Positions 39,330 to 40,707 of a stretch of 40,707 nt of DNA are shown piece by piece. Below the pieces are notes generated by a model. That model had not been told where the DNA came from. It ran no database searches and was given only the letters and a program-made list of their open reading frames with translations. The stretch comes from Litorisediminicola beolgyonensis (lineage in GTDB: Bacteria > Pseudomonadota > Alphaproteobacteria > Rhodobacterales > Rhodobacteraceae), in the NCBI RefSeq assembly GCF_042679605.1, contig NZ_JBHTMU010000036.1:1-40707 (forward strand), in the 5' to 3' direction. The position numbers and the translations under genes were made by a program. Position 1 is the stretch's first letter, and each line of letters opens with the position of its first letter.

Positions 39330-40707
39330 ATGCCCGTGCAGCAGATGCTTGCAGTCTGGACCGCGCTCAGCATGCGCCGCCGCGTCATCGTGATCGCCGC
39401 CACGCTTGCGGTCTTTGTCGCGGTTCTGGGCCTGGCGCGGCTGGCTTCGGCGCCGCGGATGGTGCTGCTTTACGCGGGGCTCGAGCCCGCCAATGCGGGC
39501 GAGGTCGTGACTGCGCTCGATGCGCGCGACATTCCCTATGACATCCGGGGCGGCGCGATCTTCGTGCCCGCGACCGAGCGGGACGGGCTGCGGCTGAGCC
39601 TCGCGGGCGAGGGGCTGCCCGCCAATGGCGCGCATGGTTACGAGCTTCTGGACGGGCTGACGGGGTTCGGGACGACCTCGCAGATGTTCGACGCCGCCTA
39701 TTGGCGCGCCAAGGAGGGCGAGCTGGCGCGCACCCTCGTCGCCAGCCCGCATATCGCGCAGGCGCGGGTGCATATCGCCAATTCGAGCGCCAACCCGTTC
39801 CAGCGCTCGGTCACGCCCACGGCCTCGGTCTCGGTCACGGCGCAGGGCAGCCCGGTGACGCAGGAGCAGGCGCGGGCGATCCGGTTCCTCGTCGCCTCGG
39901 CGGTGCCGGGGCTGGCGCCCTCGGACGTGTCGGTGATCGACAGCCAGTCGGGCCTCGTCGGCCCCGAGGAGGAGGGCGAGGGATCGACCGCGGACCGGGT
40001 CGCGGAGCTGCGCGACCGCGTGCAGCGGCTGGTCGAGGCGCGGGTCGGCATGGGCAACGCGGTGGTGGAGCTGAGCCTCGACACGGTGACCGAGACCGAG
40101 CAGATCGTCGAGCGCCGCTTCGATCCCGAGGGGCGCGTGGTGATCAGCTCGGATTCCGAGGAGCGCAGCGAGCAGAGCCAGGACCAGGGCGGCGGCGATG
40201 TCACGGTGGCCTCGAACCTCCCCGATGGCGATGCGGCGGGGGGCGACAGTTCCTCGAGCCAGGAGACCGAGACGCGCGAGCGGCTGAATTTCGAGGTGTC
40301 CGAGACCATGCGCGAGGTCACGAGGGCGCCCGGGGCGATCCGGCGGATCACGGTGGCGGTGCTCGTCAACGGCAGCTACGCGCCGGATGCGAGCGGCACG
40401 CCGCAATTTGTACCGATGGCCGAGACCGAGCAGGAGGCGCTGCGCGATCTCGTGGGCTCGGCGGTCGGGTTCGACGCCGAGCGGGGCGACGTGATCACTA
40501 TCCGCTCGCTGCCCTTCGACCGGCCCGACGGGCTCGGCACTCCGGCGCTGACGCCGTCCTGGCTGTCGCAGCTGGCGCTCGATCCGATGACGCTTCTGCA
40601 GATGGCGATCCTGGGCGCGGTGGCGCTGGGGCTCGGACTTTTCGTGGTGCGCCCGGTTCTCGCGGGCGGGCGCGAGACCGCCGCGCTGCCGCCGCCGCGG
40701 CCCGTCG
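39330..40707 (+). CDS. fliF: Flagellar MS-ring protein FliF (3' end outside the window)
   Basis: The first about 459 residues are visible; the gene runs off the right edge, where the FliG-binding tail would be. It has a first membrane segment at about 18-38 (RVIVIAATLAVFVAVLGLARL), ring-building motif regions LLYAGLEPANAGEVVTALDA and ANGAHGYELLDGLTGFGTTSQMFDAAYWRAKEGELARTL, and a second membrane segment near 430-450 (TLLQMAILGAVALGLGLFVV). The ATG at 39330 is adjacent to GGGGA; GTG at 39336 in the same frame is spaced better and is an equal alternative. A Ser/Glu/Gln-rich insert lies around 270-310. Confidence 0.93.
   Translation, partial: MPVQQMLAVWTALSMRRRVIVIAATLAVFVAVLGLARLASAPRMVLLYAGLEPANAGEVVTALDARDIPYDIRGGAIFVPATERDGLRLSLAGEGLPANGAHGYELLDGLTGFGTTSQMFDAAYWRAKEGELARTLVASPHIAQARVHIANSSANPFQRSVTPTASVSVTAQGSPVTQEQARAIRFLVASAVPGLAPSDVSVIDSQSGLVGPEEEGEGSTADRVAELRDRVQRLVEARVGMGNAVVELSLDTVTETEQIVERRFDPEGRVVISSDSEERSEQSQDQGGGDVTVASNLPDGDAAGGDSSSSQETETRERLNFEVSETMREVTRAPGAIRRITVAVLVNGSYAPDASGTPQFVPMAETEQEALRDLVGSAVGFDAERGDVITIRSLPFDRPDGLGTPALTPSWLSQLALDPMTLLQMAILGAVALGLGLFVVRPVLAGGRETAALPPPRPV

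Overview
The window is a high-GC alphaproteobacterial chromosome segment, most probably from a member of the Rhodobacteraceae (Roseobacter/Rhodobacter group). The evidence is a regB-senC-regA redox cluster whose proteins have the size and motifs of the Rhodobacter RegB/PrrB, SenC/PrrC and RegA/PrrA proteins, close matches to the CtrA consensus in front of motility and signalling genes, and a dense layout with many ATGA start/stop overlaps. No rRNA, tRNA, CRISPR array or intact insertion sequence was found.

Layout, left to right. 1-2.1 kb (minus): the edge of a small-molecule kinase gene, tsaE, and a membrane-anchored protein with three PAS-like domains and no kinase domain; a perfect CtrA consensus site lies just upstream of the PAS gene. 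2.2-5.6 kb: regB (minus) divergent from senC, regA and a D-lyxose-isomerase-type cupin gene whose start overlaps the regA stop. 5.6-6.6 kb: a visibly A+T-rich patch, unlike all its surroundings, carrying an AbiV-type phage-resistance gene that appears broken by one missing base. 6.7-12.2 kb (minus): a complete oligopeptide-type ABC importer (two permeases, a fused double ATPase, a Tat-exported binding protein), followed by a terminator and preceded by a near-palindromic operator candidate. 12.2-18.3 kb: prolyl aminopeptidase, ubiG, hemH, a BioC/NDUFAF5-like methyltransferase, then comF-grxC-nitrilase-marR on the plus strand. 18.3-20.6 kb: cell-envelope genes (a 65-residue exported membrane protein, two L,D-transpeptidase-type proteins, a CAP-domain lipoprotein). 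20.7-25.8 kb (minus): an iron-sulfur RNA methyltransferase and a pair of coupled ABC exporter half-transporters. 25.9-29.2 kb: hslO, a Nudix CoA pyrophosphatase and cca as an overlapping minus-strand operon, with a second Nudix gene divergent. 29.2-31.0 kb: a receiver-PP2C phosphatase (RbaY-like) divergent from a single-domain HPt protein. 31.0-37.6 kb: threonine ammonia-lyase, a multi-pass membrane protein, argG, small SCP2 and DUF1810 proteins, an exported DUF7282-like protein, and a class IV aminotransferase coupled to a sulfotransferase-like protein. 37.6 kb to the end: flagellar genes motE, a DUF6468-like gene and fliL (minus), divergent from fliF (plus, cut by the window edge).

Two themes connect the genes. 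One is signalling: the redox pair RegB/RegA sits beside an orphan PAS protein, and three promoters (PAS gene, PP2C/HPt pair, fliL/fliF) carry sites that are exact or one base away from the CtrA consensus TTAA-N7-TTAAC, which suggests the PAS, HPt and PP2C proteins belong to the CtrA-controlled motility or gene-transfer network. The other is envelope and peptide metabolism. The clearest horizontally acquired piece is the A+T-rich AbiV patch. Function calls rest on motifs and recalled family features; no database search was possible.
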